DNA from: Tigriopus japonicus
Lineage: Eukaryota; Arthropoda; Copepoda; Harpacticoida; Harpacticidae
Direction of reading: 5' to 3'
Assembly (NCBI GenBank): GCA_010645155.1
Contig: CM021323.1
Span: forward strand, 8,658,666 to 8,722,665
Length of the DNA: 64,000 nt
Position numbers and translations under genes: made by a program. This document shows positions 46,281-58,200 of this stretch, one piece after another. Numbering within the stretch: the stretch's first letter is position 1; the number at the start of each line of letters is the position of its first letter. Below the pieces are notes generated by a model. It was given only the letters and a program-made list of their open reading frames with translations, ran no database searches and had not been told where the DNA came from.

Positions 46281-47601
46281 TCCTTAAAAAATTAAAAGAA
46301 GCTTTCTTTAAAATCATGTATATCACTGTGCAGTACATGCCCGAGTGCTTAAGTAACTCTGATTTTGCGTTCCTTCTACTGACCAAACCTCTACCTTGTC
46401 TTCCTTGACTTCCTTCCTTCGCTTCTTGACGCACAATCATTGACGTTCGATTGGAATGCCATAATTGAGGTTTTTGTAATGTTAAACATTAAAGACATGG
46501 CGTAGTTTCATTCCGTCTGACGTAGTAGTCCATACGCACACTAAAATGTATGTATTCCTCGGAAACATTCATGTTGCTCGCTGATCAATCGTCAGGTTGC
46601 GGTCGGACTCGATAAATAAATTGAGACGTCATCAGAGGAGGCTTCCCTTTGACTGAAATTGAATGAATGTCAAGTAGTCGCAGAACGAATTGCCCCAACA
46701 CAATTTGTCTAAGTGCAGTACAAACAAAGAGAATAAAATGAAAGGTCACGGGAGTCCATCCATTCAGATAAGACCGACCATCTTTAAAGCCCTGGGAAAT
46801 CTGAATCTCTCGTTGGTTGTAAAGGATGAAAAGATAAGCGCACACACACACGCTAATTATCCAACCATTGACGGTGCTGCTGCCAAGTTGATCGTCTTCA
46901 GATTATGATTATGATTCTTCTTGCTTGATTGTGCACGAACATTCAGTGCTTCTAGTTCTACTGACTACGGACATGTGATGTACGTACGTACGTACGTCGT
47001 CTCGGTTTTGGCGGGTTGAAAGCGACAATTTATGCCATGAGAAAAACTAGTCCGGAGGATAAAGGAAGTGGTTTATTCGGAGATTTCGTAGAGGTTTGTC
47101 TAATGATAAACGGGCAGAATAAGGACGACTTCCTCGTCTCTTTTCCTTCTATTCTCTTCCTACCTCGTCTTCTTCGTCGGATTCTCGGATTCTCTAATTT
47201 CAAGTGCATTCATTCGCTCTTTCATTATTGAGAGCAGATCGTATCAACTAGGCGGGAAAAGTCGACCGAGAACGTGAATACGAGAGCGAGAAAAACAAAT
47301 GGAATACAACTTTTTTTAAATCTTTACATGTATTCAAGAAATAAAGGCTCTAATTTTCTTTACAAATTCGCGACCAACGTTGTTGGATCAAATATTGTGC
47401 GATTGTACCTTACTGACTGGTTCCAGGATAACTGAGCACAACGGGAAATATGGGACAGTGCAAGGAGATCTTCAGACTCTGGAGACTCAGTCACGCTGGG
47501 AAACGACAGTTGAGAGACAGCGGGAGTGCAGTCTCCTTAAATAGAAATTAGGTGATTTGTGTTTTGGAAACGTAGAATTTCTCACGTCGAATAATTGGAA
47601 G
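46281..47601. other. Intergenic DNA, nothing recognised
   Basis: No supported gene. A short (TACG)n run lies at 46979-46998. Frames at 46585-46908 and 47016-47231 have no domain. Confidence 0.4.
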
Positions 47602-49288
47602 ATGGCGAACACTTGTGCTGCACCTGGTTGCAGGTCTGGCTACTGGTTAAGATACGGAGACCCAACTCCAGATCCACAGATCTCCATGTACAAGGTTCCA
47701 ATAGACCCGTTCAGCGAGTTTCAAGATATCTTTCGACCACGTCAAAGCCATCACGGAACCAGACAGAGGCTCGCTACTTCAGGAGCCTTACAAGCCCTTC
47801 AAATTCAAAAGGAGGAGGCTTAGCATGAGGCGTTCCTTGAGGATGAGCGCTTAAAGTGCCTTGAGGATATCATGTTCAAGCTACACACCCTTGGCTTGTC
47901 AGAAGGCATCTCAGTCGTCAAAAAGTAAAACTGTGTCCTTTTTCCAAACATTGAGGAAAGAGGAACTAGCCAGATCAATGCCTTGTTTCATCTAACAAAT
48001 ATTTCAAGATGGCACCTTTAAAATGCAAGTCCAAAACCTTTAAAATGCAAGTCCAAAACCTTTAAAATGCAAGTCCAAAACGTGATCTTCTCCCAATCCT
48101 CTGTTGCAAGTGTGACAATCCGAGATCGCAATGAATACTTATGGGAAATACGAAATATTTTGGCAGCCTTGAAGAGCTATGGAGAGGAGAATACTTTAAT
48201 AAAGACACAACCTTAACCGAATAGTCCAAGACTTTCAAAAACGGTGGAACACGAACACGTGGAATTTTACATCAACAATATTGATAAAACATAGAAAGAC
48301 ACATTGAAGTTTCTGAAATTGATAAATAAGTGGTGGAGAGTGGTGAACACTAAAAGTGCCGTCCTTCACAAACAAAAACGTGACCCATCCCGTGCCCCAA
48401 TTTATTCAGTTTAGGATGATGACTTGAAATTTCTTTCGAAATTTTCTTTTTGGATCTTTGATTGGATTCCGAAATTAGAATGCCAGGGAAAAGAGCGACA
48501 AGGTCTCACATCTCCCACCATGCTTGCCATGACTTTGTCTACCAACACCCTCCAAGAATATGCCGAAGATATGTTACATAGGCATGAGATCCAAAATGTA
48601 CTTTTTGGCAAATTTCAATCTGATCATTTCAATCAGCCTGATTTGGTTTGTAAGGGCAACTTTCGGGAGGTAATTATTTTACCTCTTACCGACAGATTCT
48701 AGAGTCTGATAACCCGTGGAGTGGAGAAGCTAATCTAAGTTTGATCATTGGTGAAATTTGACAACATGCACGTTTGTGACATTAAAATACATGTTGGCCC
48801 CAAATCAGTGTCCGAGAGTGAAACCATCCAGAATTCTGCTATAAAACTTCGGTTGATGCTCAAGTTTCTTCCCATTACTCATTTGGAGTCCATTGAAGAC
48901 AGCAGTATTGGTTTCTACATTGCTGGTTATCTTGTGCAATCGTCGAGTGAAGTGTACCCAATGCCCAAACTTGGTGTCACAGGGCAAAACCTTAATAGTT
49001 TTTAACCTTGAAGATGAAGAAGCCTCAACTTCCAATGGCCCTCGAGAGAGCTTTTTGGAGCAAATCAATTGTGGAGGGTTATCCAAATCAACTGATTTAG
49101 TCTACCTGACTTGTATTCATACCTGGGGTATATTCTCGCAAATCATGGCAAACCAGGAAAGCAAGAAGTTTCTTTTAGAATGCCAACACCCAAGAGAGTT
49201 GTTTGCCAAAAGCTTTTCTTTGATCATTGGAAGCTCATTTGATACAGGTTCCATTTTGGAAGCCTACTGTGGCAAAGGTCACTCTTAA
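47602..49288 (+). pseudogene. Decayed P-element-like (THAP-domain) transposase
   Basis: The ATG at 47602 opens a THAP-like start (MANTCAAPGC, the first Cys pair of the C2CH zinc site), but the frame never reaches the CxxH half. The frame continues past stops at 47821 and about 47930. Further pieces: LKFLKLINKWWRVVN near 48305, GLTSPTMLAMTLSTNTL and VLFGKFQSDHF in 48424-48702, SIGFYIAGYLVQS near 48920, and then, after a frameshift, VKCTQCPNLVS and GGLSKSTDLVYL up to 49288. These match, in order, blocks of P-element/THAP9-type transposases as I recall them. Several stops, at least one frameshift and a 22-bp triplication show it is dead. Terminal inverted repeats were not found. Confidence 0.75.
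48015..48080. repeat. 22-bp tandem triplication
   Basis: Three perfect units of CCTTTAAAATGCAAGTCC followed by AAAA. The repeat lies inside the decayed transposase and has 22-bp units, so it also shifts the frame. Confidence 0.92.
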
Positions 49289-50345
49289 GTTCTTTGGGAA
49301 GAAGTAGCCAAGAGAATGTTTAACTTTTTTTGGCAAAAAAATTGCCAAAGAGCAGAACTCCGAAATTTACGACCGCAAGGAAAAAACGAAACAGTTTGGC
49401 GCCTCCAAATCCGGCCCAGGGGCCAAGATAATAAATAAATTGCAATCTCAGTACTTAGAAAAACATTCGTGGACATTGGCTTATGTACTTGTTATGTTTT
49501 GTTGCTAAAATATACTGTTGTTTTGTCATGTTCCTTTCTTTATCTTCAAGTTTTGTAACTGTCCAGTTTTACTTTCTTGGTATTTTGGGTCATTTACTTG
49601 CTAGATATAACCTACAAATATATAGCAATTAATTTTCAGTCAGAAATATCGCACCAATTGATTTTGAACCTCAATTTCTGTAAAGAAATGTCTTGCTGGC
49701 ATCGCCCTTTCGTTGTCTTGAACTTGCGCCCAGTCTACCTCCAGGGTAGAGTACTCCTTGGACAGTGGGAAACTCGATGCAGAACAATAGAGTGTGGCCT
49801 TAGATGCTTTTAAATGTATAGGAAAAATGAAACTGAAAGTAGAACCTGTTTTGTCCAAAATACCCTTAAATTGGTACGTAAAGACATGTGAGTGATGTTT
49901 GCCAATCTAAGGTTTAAACTATTCAAACCATTTGAAAAGTGCAAATGAAAACGTGGATGAAAAAGTGCACCATTAGTGACCTCATATTTTAATGTTGTGG
50001 TTTTATTGCAGAGCGATCCTGATGGGATTTCCCAGGGTTTCCAACCTATTCCATGAAATTAGGAGATCTACTTATAAACAATAAATCACACCACATTTTG
50101 GGAAAATAGATATTTCAGAAAAATACCAGAAGTGCGTAGTGTAAGAACTACCTATGAATTATGGTTACTTGTGCCAAGTTTTTTCCTTGAACTGAACATA
50201 GTTGAGTCTCTTTTATGTGATTGAGATCAAAAGGAACGTATTTCCTTTTTATCTCAGGTTCTGGTTTCTATGGACATGTTTAATATTTTCGTATTATTTT
50301 ATGTGACTAAAAAAAAGAGTGCTTTTGAAATGCCTGATTAAAAAG
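49289..50345. other. Intergenic DNA, nothing recognised
   Basis: May include the 3' part of the dead P-like element. No gene supported. Confidence 0.35.
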
Positions 50346-50440
50346 TAGTGATGGACCGAAAGGGCTCATAACCGAAACCGAAAGTTTCGGTCGAAAGAGG
50401 GCTTAACCGAAACCGAAATCGAAAGCAGCTGACTACAAAA
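50346..50440 (+). mobile_element. Possible hAT-type 5' end, partner not found
   Basis: TAGTGATGGACCGAAAGGG matches the TAGTGATGG ends of other elements in the window and is followed by CCGAAACCGAAA repeats, typical subterminal repetition. No matching CATCACTA end was found downstream, so the element is truncated or its end has decayed. Confidence 0.45.
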
Positions 50441-52714
50441 TTGTATAAATGCAATATGAGGGACAAAAGCAAGGTTCTGTGCCAACTGTCCCAAGAACTT
50501 CATCGATGTCATGATCTCATCCATGCCCAAGGGCCTCGACAGGAAGATGTTTATCACAACTTCTATTCCATAACACTTTGGGATTCCTAAAATGTAATTT
50601 TGGAAAAAATCTATCAAAAACTTGAAGACTTATGATAGTGTTAAGGGGCCTAACACTTGAGCTATCGACCCTGTGTAGATGAAGTGACTCATGTGTCATG
50701 GCTGACTCAAGTTTCTGAATGATCTGCACAGAGCTCTGTTTGAATGTGTGAAATGTGGTTTTAAACAGATATTAGTATTTCAAATCAGATAAGAGAGGCT
50801 CTGACGGGACAACAATTTCTTGCAAAGCGGAGAAAAAGATAAAATCTTCATCAAACGAGCTCAAATATTAGTGTCGTTGTACATATCTTACATGTTTCAG
50901 CAAGTCGGTGAGCGGGACAAGAACCCTGAGATCAATGATGGAACCTTACTACGTCAAAGATTGAAGATCTTAGAGGATAAACGTTGTCCGCATAACGACA
51001 ATAACATGTTACCTTCGACCTCTGCTATTTCATTATATGAGTGAGTCCAATCTTGTATTTTCATAGTTGATAATGATGGCAAAATTGGGTCAATTTGATG
51101 CATTAAATTCATGGAAGATTGATGAATGATGTTTTGCACAAGCCTAGTGTTTTCGGTTCAGGTTAAATATACCTGATGATATATATGATGAAATATACCT
51201 ATATGATATATCATGGCGTGAGTGAAATATCTTTTCGAATGCGTTGTTTGTCGTTCTTCTTTATTGATTCATTTCCGATACTCGGCATGTAATACTACGA
51301 TAAAGTAAATTTAAAACTCTAATTTGGTAAAAAAATTCGGCACATTAATTAGCAAAAGTTTCACTGGATTTGACTTTATGTACAATATGTTTTATAAGTC
51401 CTCTAGAAATGAACAGTTTCCGTTCATTTTTGAAAGCTTATTTTTTGTTCGGAATATCCTAAGGCCCTTAAGCGAAATGCACAATTTTAGCGATCGATAC
51501 CAAATCAACAATCATACGTCAGTTTAGGTTTGAGGGAGGGTACCCATGAAGGAAATGGGCCCTTCTAAAACGTAAGTTTTTACCCTCGAGACCTTATGTA
51601 AAATAATTGTAAAAATGTTCAATTACGTACCGGGTGTTTCAAAAGAAAAGTAACACCTAATCATGTCGTCTATAACTCGTGATTCGAGTTTCATATATTT
51701 GTAAATATGAGGGAGGCGGGCATAATTCGAGTTTAATTTAAATGAAAATCTGAGTTTTATTGGTTTGGGAATTTGAATAGTCATAAACCCGGAGCGATTT
51801 TTGTCTATTTGAACCAAACTCAAAAAACTCGACAACTGTCCAGTTAATTTTCACTCAGTTTCAATTAAAGATCTACTAGAGTGGTTTTTTTAGGTGACAT
51901 CCGTTCTACATGATCTCTCGGGTTTTTGCAAAAAAATTACCTGAAACAAAGAACAGCTCAAATCAATGTACGTATTACGCCGCTTCTTCAACATAAGAAG
52001 GGAATTCCTTTGTCTGGCTGAAACATACCCCTTTGGGAAATACGTCTTTTGTTTAAGGCTTGAAAATCGTTGAAACCATTGACAACGATCATTATAATTG
52101 CATAAAGCAATATCACCGTGGCATTGTTAAACTCCAACGGGATTCGTTAGCCTAGTGGAAGTGATTGGTTCATAAAGCTATCGAGTTCTTTCAATAAAAC
52201 TATTAATTGCAGCTGTTATTACTAAGTTAATTGAAGGAAAGGCTTCAATTAACTGCAACAAGAGTTGTACTAATTGAGTGCCTGCAAATCATGGTTCTAA
52301 ATTATAACCAACGGTGTGATGATTGCAACTCATTGATTCCTATCAATTCTTGGTGGGGTTCAGCCCGACAAAGTTCGTTGGAGACTTGGATTTCAAAAAA
52401 TGAGTTTCCAAACCAAAAGATTACTTTCTGGTTGTTGAAAAACCATGTGATGAACAACAGTCCAGACACAAACTCTCAATTCAATTTACTGAAGGCACTT
52501 TTCTTCTCTTCAGGTCAATAAGTTACTTCCCCCTTCCTTGAGGGGATACTTTTCAAAGTGGCATCAGCAATTTGTTTTCTTGCATTCTTGAATAATCCCG
52601 AAAGACCAATTGGATCCAAAATCAGTCCAGAAGTAGATTTGTCAAATTTCGAAAAGCAAAACATAGCTTGAAGCATTTAAAATGTAGAATCAATAGTGCC
52701 GTTGTAGCAAAATG
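50441..52714. other. Intergenic DNA, nothing firmly recognised
   Basis: AT-rich. A plus frame at 52231-52521 (96 aa, contains YNQRCDDCNSLIP) sits just upstream of a decayed LINE and could be a relic of its first half, but no motif confirms that. Confidence 0.35.
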
Positions 52715-53960
52715 ACAGGCCAGGAAAACACCACCATGGCTTACTGAATCAACAAGGAGAAAAAATGTTTTGAAAAATAGAGCATTCTATTGTAGACAAT
52801 AACACTGTACATTTGACGACTGGTGGGCACACAGAATGTAAAAGCGAGAGGTAAAGTCTCTCACAAGAATGGTGAAACAGGACTACGAAATGAAACTATG
52901 TAAAGACAAAAATCTGAGAGGGCTTTTCCAGTGTGTGAAGTGCAAACGTACCTCGAAGAGTAAAGTTGGCATGCTCATTGATGAATAGGGCGACCTTTGT
53001 TCCGACAAAATTAGAATGGCAGACTTGCTTGGCCGTCAATTCAATAGCGTCTTCTCACGGGAAAGCTTTAACCATGATAAGTAGTGCTTGCACCAACTCG
53101 AAGCAAATCGAACAGACCTGGAGAAAATTCAGTTTTTTAGTGGAGAGGTGTTTGAATTGCTGAAGACACTTAAACCTACAAATTCAAGTGGGCCGGACCA
53201 TATCCCTAACGTCTCTTTCGTGAAACTCGCCGCAGAGTTTACTTGGCCGTATCCTTTCCGTAGATAAATGGTAGATTCCAAATGATTGGAAGCGAACTAA
53301 ACTCACGCCAACAATTAAAAAACGGCTCACCTCGAATCCCGGAAATTATAGGCCGATCTCTATAACTTCAACATGCTGCAAAGTGCTGGAAAAGCTCATT
53401 CAGAAGCGGATGGTTGACCATGTGGAGAATACCTTGGGGAGAGGGTCATGTCTGCCTGAGCTATCATCTAGAATTTATGGAGCACACCACCAAGGCTCTG
53501 AACAAGAACAACAACATGGACGTCCTATATCTAGATTTCTCGAAAGCATTCGATGTTGTTCCCCCCTCAATCCTAGTGTCAAAGTAAAGAATTGTCGAAA
53601 TCGGGAAAAGCGACAGCCTGGATTCAGGAATGCCTAATAGAAGAACCCAAAGGTGCTTGTACTAGTAGATGGTGTAGCCTCGTCTTGGTATGAGGTTACG
53701 TCGGGTGTACCACAGGGAAGTCTCCTTGGCCCCATTCTGTTTGCGCTCCTTGTTAGAGATCTCCGAGCAGAAGAGACCACAAAGATGATAAAATTTGCGG
53801 ACGATTCGAAGAACATCAGGACTGGCTTGCAACCTCAGGACGAATCTCAAGGGTTTTGCATTCGGCTAAAGAATAGCTCCAAATAATGGAATGACCTTCA
53901 ATGTGGATAAGTGCAAGATGATGAGTAGAGGGCGGATAAAACGTGGAAAAATTGTCGAAA
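52715..53960 (+). pseudogene. Heavily decayed LINE reverse transcriptase
   Basis: Reading across several frames, plus-strand pieces follow the order of a CR1-like RT: a pre-RT region (DYEMKLCKDKNLRGLFQ, KSKVGMLIDE, FNSVFSRESF), fingers (SSGPDHIPN near 53190), motif A remnant near 53530, motif B SGVPQGSLLGPILF near 53702, and motif C region KFADDSKN near 53790, where the usual YADD is FADD. It ends TFNVDKCKMMSRG near 53930. Many stops and frameshifts show an old copy of a different family from the LINE at 1668-4516. Confidence 0.8.
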
Positions 53961-55292
53961 AAAGAAGTTTTTGAAAAACAAAAAAGTTTTTTTTCAGCTG
54001 AAAGTGACCAAAAAAGTGTTTTTTATTAATTAAAATTTAATATGTTTTTACAAAAACATATTTATTGGTTCCTTATTGTTCTATACAAACGCACTAAAAA
54101 AGTTGAAGATGAACTAGCAGACCATCTACTAGAACCAGTACTCTAGTACACTTTACTAGAACTAGAAGACCCAGGTGTTTCTTTCATCAATATTCCAACA
54201 ATCGTATTCCCTTGAGACCGTTTGTTGTTTCGATTAGTTTTGTTCCGAAAAGGCACAGGAAAGCAACTGTTTCCCCTATCAATACTTTCGGACACGTATT
54301 TTGTTTGTTGTAGCCTGTATGGCAATTTTTTTTCTTAAACTGAATAGAATTGAGTTTTTTCGTGTGATCAAGTTCAATAGCAATCTATTTTTTAGTTTTT
54401 ATGTACGTCCTTACTGTTTACAAATTATTTCGTATTTCCAGTGTTGTTCATTCAAGTATTGGTTGGGGAGATACCCAAAGAAGACCCCAATTTTTTTCGA
54501 AGATTCTGCTGATGCTTAGAATGCATAAAATGGACTAACATGAACCAAACTGAACCATAAACTGAAAGCAAATCATAAATCTGGTCCTCTAAAATGGAAC
54601 AAGGATAAAGACACGAAAACAAGAACCATTTTGGTTAATCAACTTTATTTCTTAACGGAATATCATTCAACTTCCAGGAATAGTGTGATCAAGTTTTGGT
54701 TTTCAGTGTACGGTATTGCGAGAATCAAATACGTTTGTTCCGATTTTATAAGCACATACTCTATTTATAAAATAAAAGTTTCTAGGTCTGTATACATTTT
54801 CTATGCTAGATTTTGATTGTCAAAGGGGGCTCGCTACAATTTCTAAACGTTTGGTCTAATAAATGTGGCAAATATTTTTTATTCTTTTTCGTGAGGAAGC
54901 ACATAGTTTTTCGTTTCTTTTTGGGAATGTTCATTAAGTTACGCAACCTCTTCTTTTTTGGTAATAATCACGCAAAGGACAAATCAATTCCGCCTTGGGA
55001 AAGTTAGGAATTGTCAGTTTCAGTTATTCAAGAAGATATCACCAATATGAGCGTCCTATCCAAATTGTTTTCTGACAGATGTAAATTCTTCAAAATCCCA
55101 AAGGATCTGGGTGTGTTAACAAAATACAGGTGTAACAGGGTATTCGTTACAAACAACAATAGAAAAGTAACATTAAAATAGTATCTAAATATTTCATAAT
55201 ATCAGATTGCAGCGCTTCTTTCTCTCGATTGGGTTTTTTTCTTTCTTTTTTTTAGCTAGGTTTGTTGTTGTCTCGGTTAGTGTCATGTTTCA
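53961..55292. other. AT-rich intergenic DNA and 3' side of the BTB gene
   Basis: No gene is supported in 53961-55000. The part next to 55293 is presumably the 3' UTR of the BTB gene. I see no clear AATAAA on the minus strand close to the stop codon. Confidence 0.4.
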
Positions 55293-58200
55293 TCATTTGG
55301 TTCCATCCACGTTGTTCGTATCACTATCCGAGTCATCTGACAAAATGGTTCGCTGATTCTTAATCTTCAAACCAGGGGTTAATTTCTCAATGACCACCGT
55401 GGCCATGGCCGGAAGTTTGGCAGTGGCCGAGGAACCCATTGGCAAACCATCGGGCCCAACCACATTTTTAGTCTCGGGGGGGACACTGGACGGCGGCTCG
55501 CCACTGTTTTTGGTGTCTTTCTTCTTCTTTTTGAAAGACATGCTCATAATGGCTTCTTTCTGAGGCAAAGTCGCACTCGCAGTAAGGCTCCCTTCGGACG
55601 ATAATCCGTAGGAATGAACGGTTCCGAATAAAGCATCCACGGATTGTCGAGGTGTGCTCGACGACGATCCTTGACTTGTTTCCGATTTGCCGGGCTTCTT
55701 ATCATCATGCAAATGTCCTTGGCCACTACCGGATTTTCTGCAAGGAAAAAGGCCTTTCAAATTTCATAGCACTTTTTTCGGAAATGCTCAAAAATACGTA
55801 CCGAATCTTGAAAGGAACCAATGGGGATTTAGCCCGTGGCTCTTGTGAATGATGGCGTTTTAAGAGAGCTCGCTGTTTGTCAGCATCACTTTCCGACTGA
55901 CGCTTGATCTTCTTGGCCTTGTGAGTTTTCGAGGGCGATCCATGCAAGGGTGGGGATTTGGACTTCAACTTCGGCCTTCGACGTCGTTGCATGCTCTCGT
56001 CATCCGAGGACGACGACCTCGAAGACGATCGCGAGGATGAACTCGAGGCCGTTCTGCCTTTCTTGGATCGCTCTTGGAACTCTGAAAATGTTCTTTTCAG
56101 CTTGGAAAAATCCGACCTTTTCAAGTCGACGGTGCGTTGGGCTCTCCGATGTCTCGATCTCCAACTACCCGTACCTTCATCAACGCCTCCTCGTCGATCG
56201 TCATCGCCGGAACCATCGCTGTCACCCTCATCGCCAGCGAGTAATCGCAAGCGATAATGGGCCAATTCCAAGATGTTCTCGGCACCGGTCTCAAAATACT
56301 TGACCTGCACTTTCCGACCTCCGCGATCAAACCACGCGGGCACGCCCAGTTTGCGGCGACGCTTTTGGAGGCGTTCTTCTCTGGATTTTCTGACCTGCTC
56401 ACAATCCGTGCTGGCTTCCACGTCATCGGCGGAGCTTTTCGACGAGGTTGAGGATGAGGATAGAGTGGCCTGTTCCTCTTCGAAATCCGAATCCGCCACG
56501 AGCCAAGATTTTTCCGGTTCGTGACTCGATACGTAAGTGACTGGGGTTCGCTTTTTTAGTGGGCGAACATCGGGTGAGGGTCGTGGCGTCTCTTCTTTCT
56601 TAAGCATCTGAAGCATCCGTTGGCGTTTAGCTTCGAGTTCTTCGCGAACCGATGCGGAATGCTTTTCTTTGGCGATTTGATCACTGGTTGCTGCTGTTGT
56701 TGATGATGATGACGACGACGATGGGGTGGACGGTGTGGGAACCGGTGGTTTTGTATTAGTGCTGATGATCACGCTCTTGGAGGTGGATTTCTTTTTCTTT
56801 TGAGGTCCCTCGTCCGTTCCAAAGAGTTCGTCCATGATGTCCTTGGGAGTGGTCACGGAGGACGAGTTTTTGGCCTTGGTTTTCAAATCCTTACTTATGT
56901 GAGTCGAAGGAGGGTGAAGCTTGGAGCTCTCTGACGCCATTTTTTTATTCGAGACTTCGGATGATTTCGGGGACAAGCCAGATTCAGGCCCGAGATCGGT
57001 CCGGATCGAGATTGTAGAAGGCGTTGTTATGGGATGCTCATTCAATCGGTTTTTGCTGGCAATTTCGGATTGATCCGGTGAGGAACTGGTCACAGTTTTC
57101 GGAATCGAAGAGCCTTCTGAAAGGGTCTTCTTTTTGACTGATTCACTGACTTTAAGTGGGTCGGCTGAAGAAGAGTTCTGAGTCTTGGAATCTTTTATAA
57201 CTTGGGACGAGTGGTGCGATTTTTGACCGGAGATTTCGGCCACTTTCGCGGTTTCGGGTGAGGAAACAGTCTTGGAAACCGAATCTTTCTTAGCGTGATG
57301 CATGGGTTTAATACTCTCTTTTGAGATTTCGCTAAATTTGGCGACATTCAACGATGTACCAACCCTTTGTTTGGGATCTTTATGCGATGACTTTGGATCT
57401 CGTTTAAGAGTGTCAGCAACCATTTTCGATACTTCGGGTCCCGATTGCTTCTTTACCATTAAGGTGGGTTCATCTTGTTTGGGATTTTCCATGACCGGCA
57501 ATTCTCCAGGGGTCTCCAAAACGGTCTCAGTTTGCAATGAGTTGGACTGGATATTATTGTTATCATTTTTACGATTCTTGAAGTTAGTTCGGTAGGGACT
57601 CTCAGGAAATAATCGTTCATTGGGAGACTCTGAAGGTTCGGGCGAGGAGCCCGATTCTTCGGGACTAGACCAGGATCGACCCGCTTGAAACGCATCATTA
57701 TTCCCCGGATGATCATTCGTGCTATCAATCTGAAAGCAAGGAAAAAAAATAACCTCAATTGAACCTCTTTTACCCTACGCTAGATCTTGAGCAAGGCAAA
57801 TACCTCATTGGCCTGGATGTAATAGTCGGGTTCGTGTCTGGGCGTGGCATTGCTCAACGGTGAAAGACACAGAAAGTCGTAGCTCAATCGCGGCTGTTCA
57901 TTGGACAACCCCTCAGGCAAAATGGGGGCGGGGGCGTACACCGTTTCGGTGTTGGTGCGCGCTTGACTCAAATAATCGGGAGGCAAATCAAAGTTTGATG
58001 GCATGACAAAACCATCCACGGGCGGGCTGTCATTTTCAACCGTGGAATTTAAGGTATCGGGTGATTCATAAGGGGAGGCAAAGGTGGTGGTGTCATAGGG
58101 CGAGGGTGAGGCGCCATCGGACGTTTCATCGACAGAAGGTTCCGCCGTAGGTGCCGAGGATTCCATGGGTTTGGACTCGGGGAAGGGTGTTGGAATGGGT

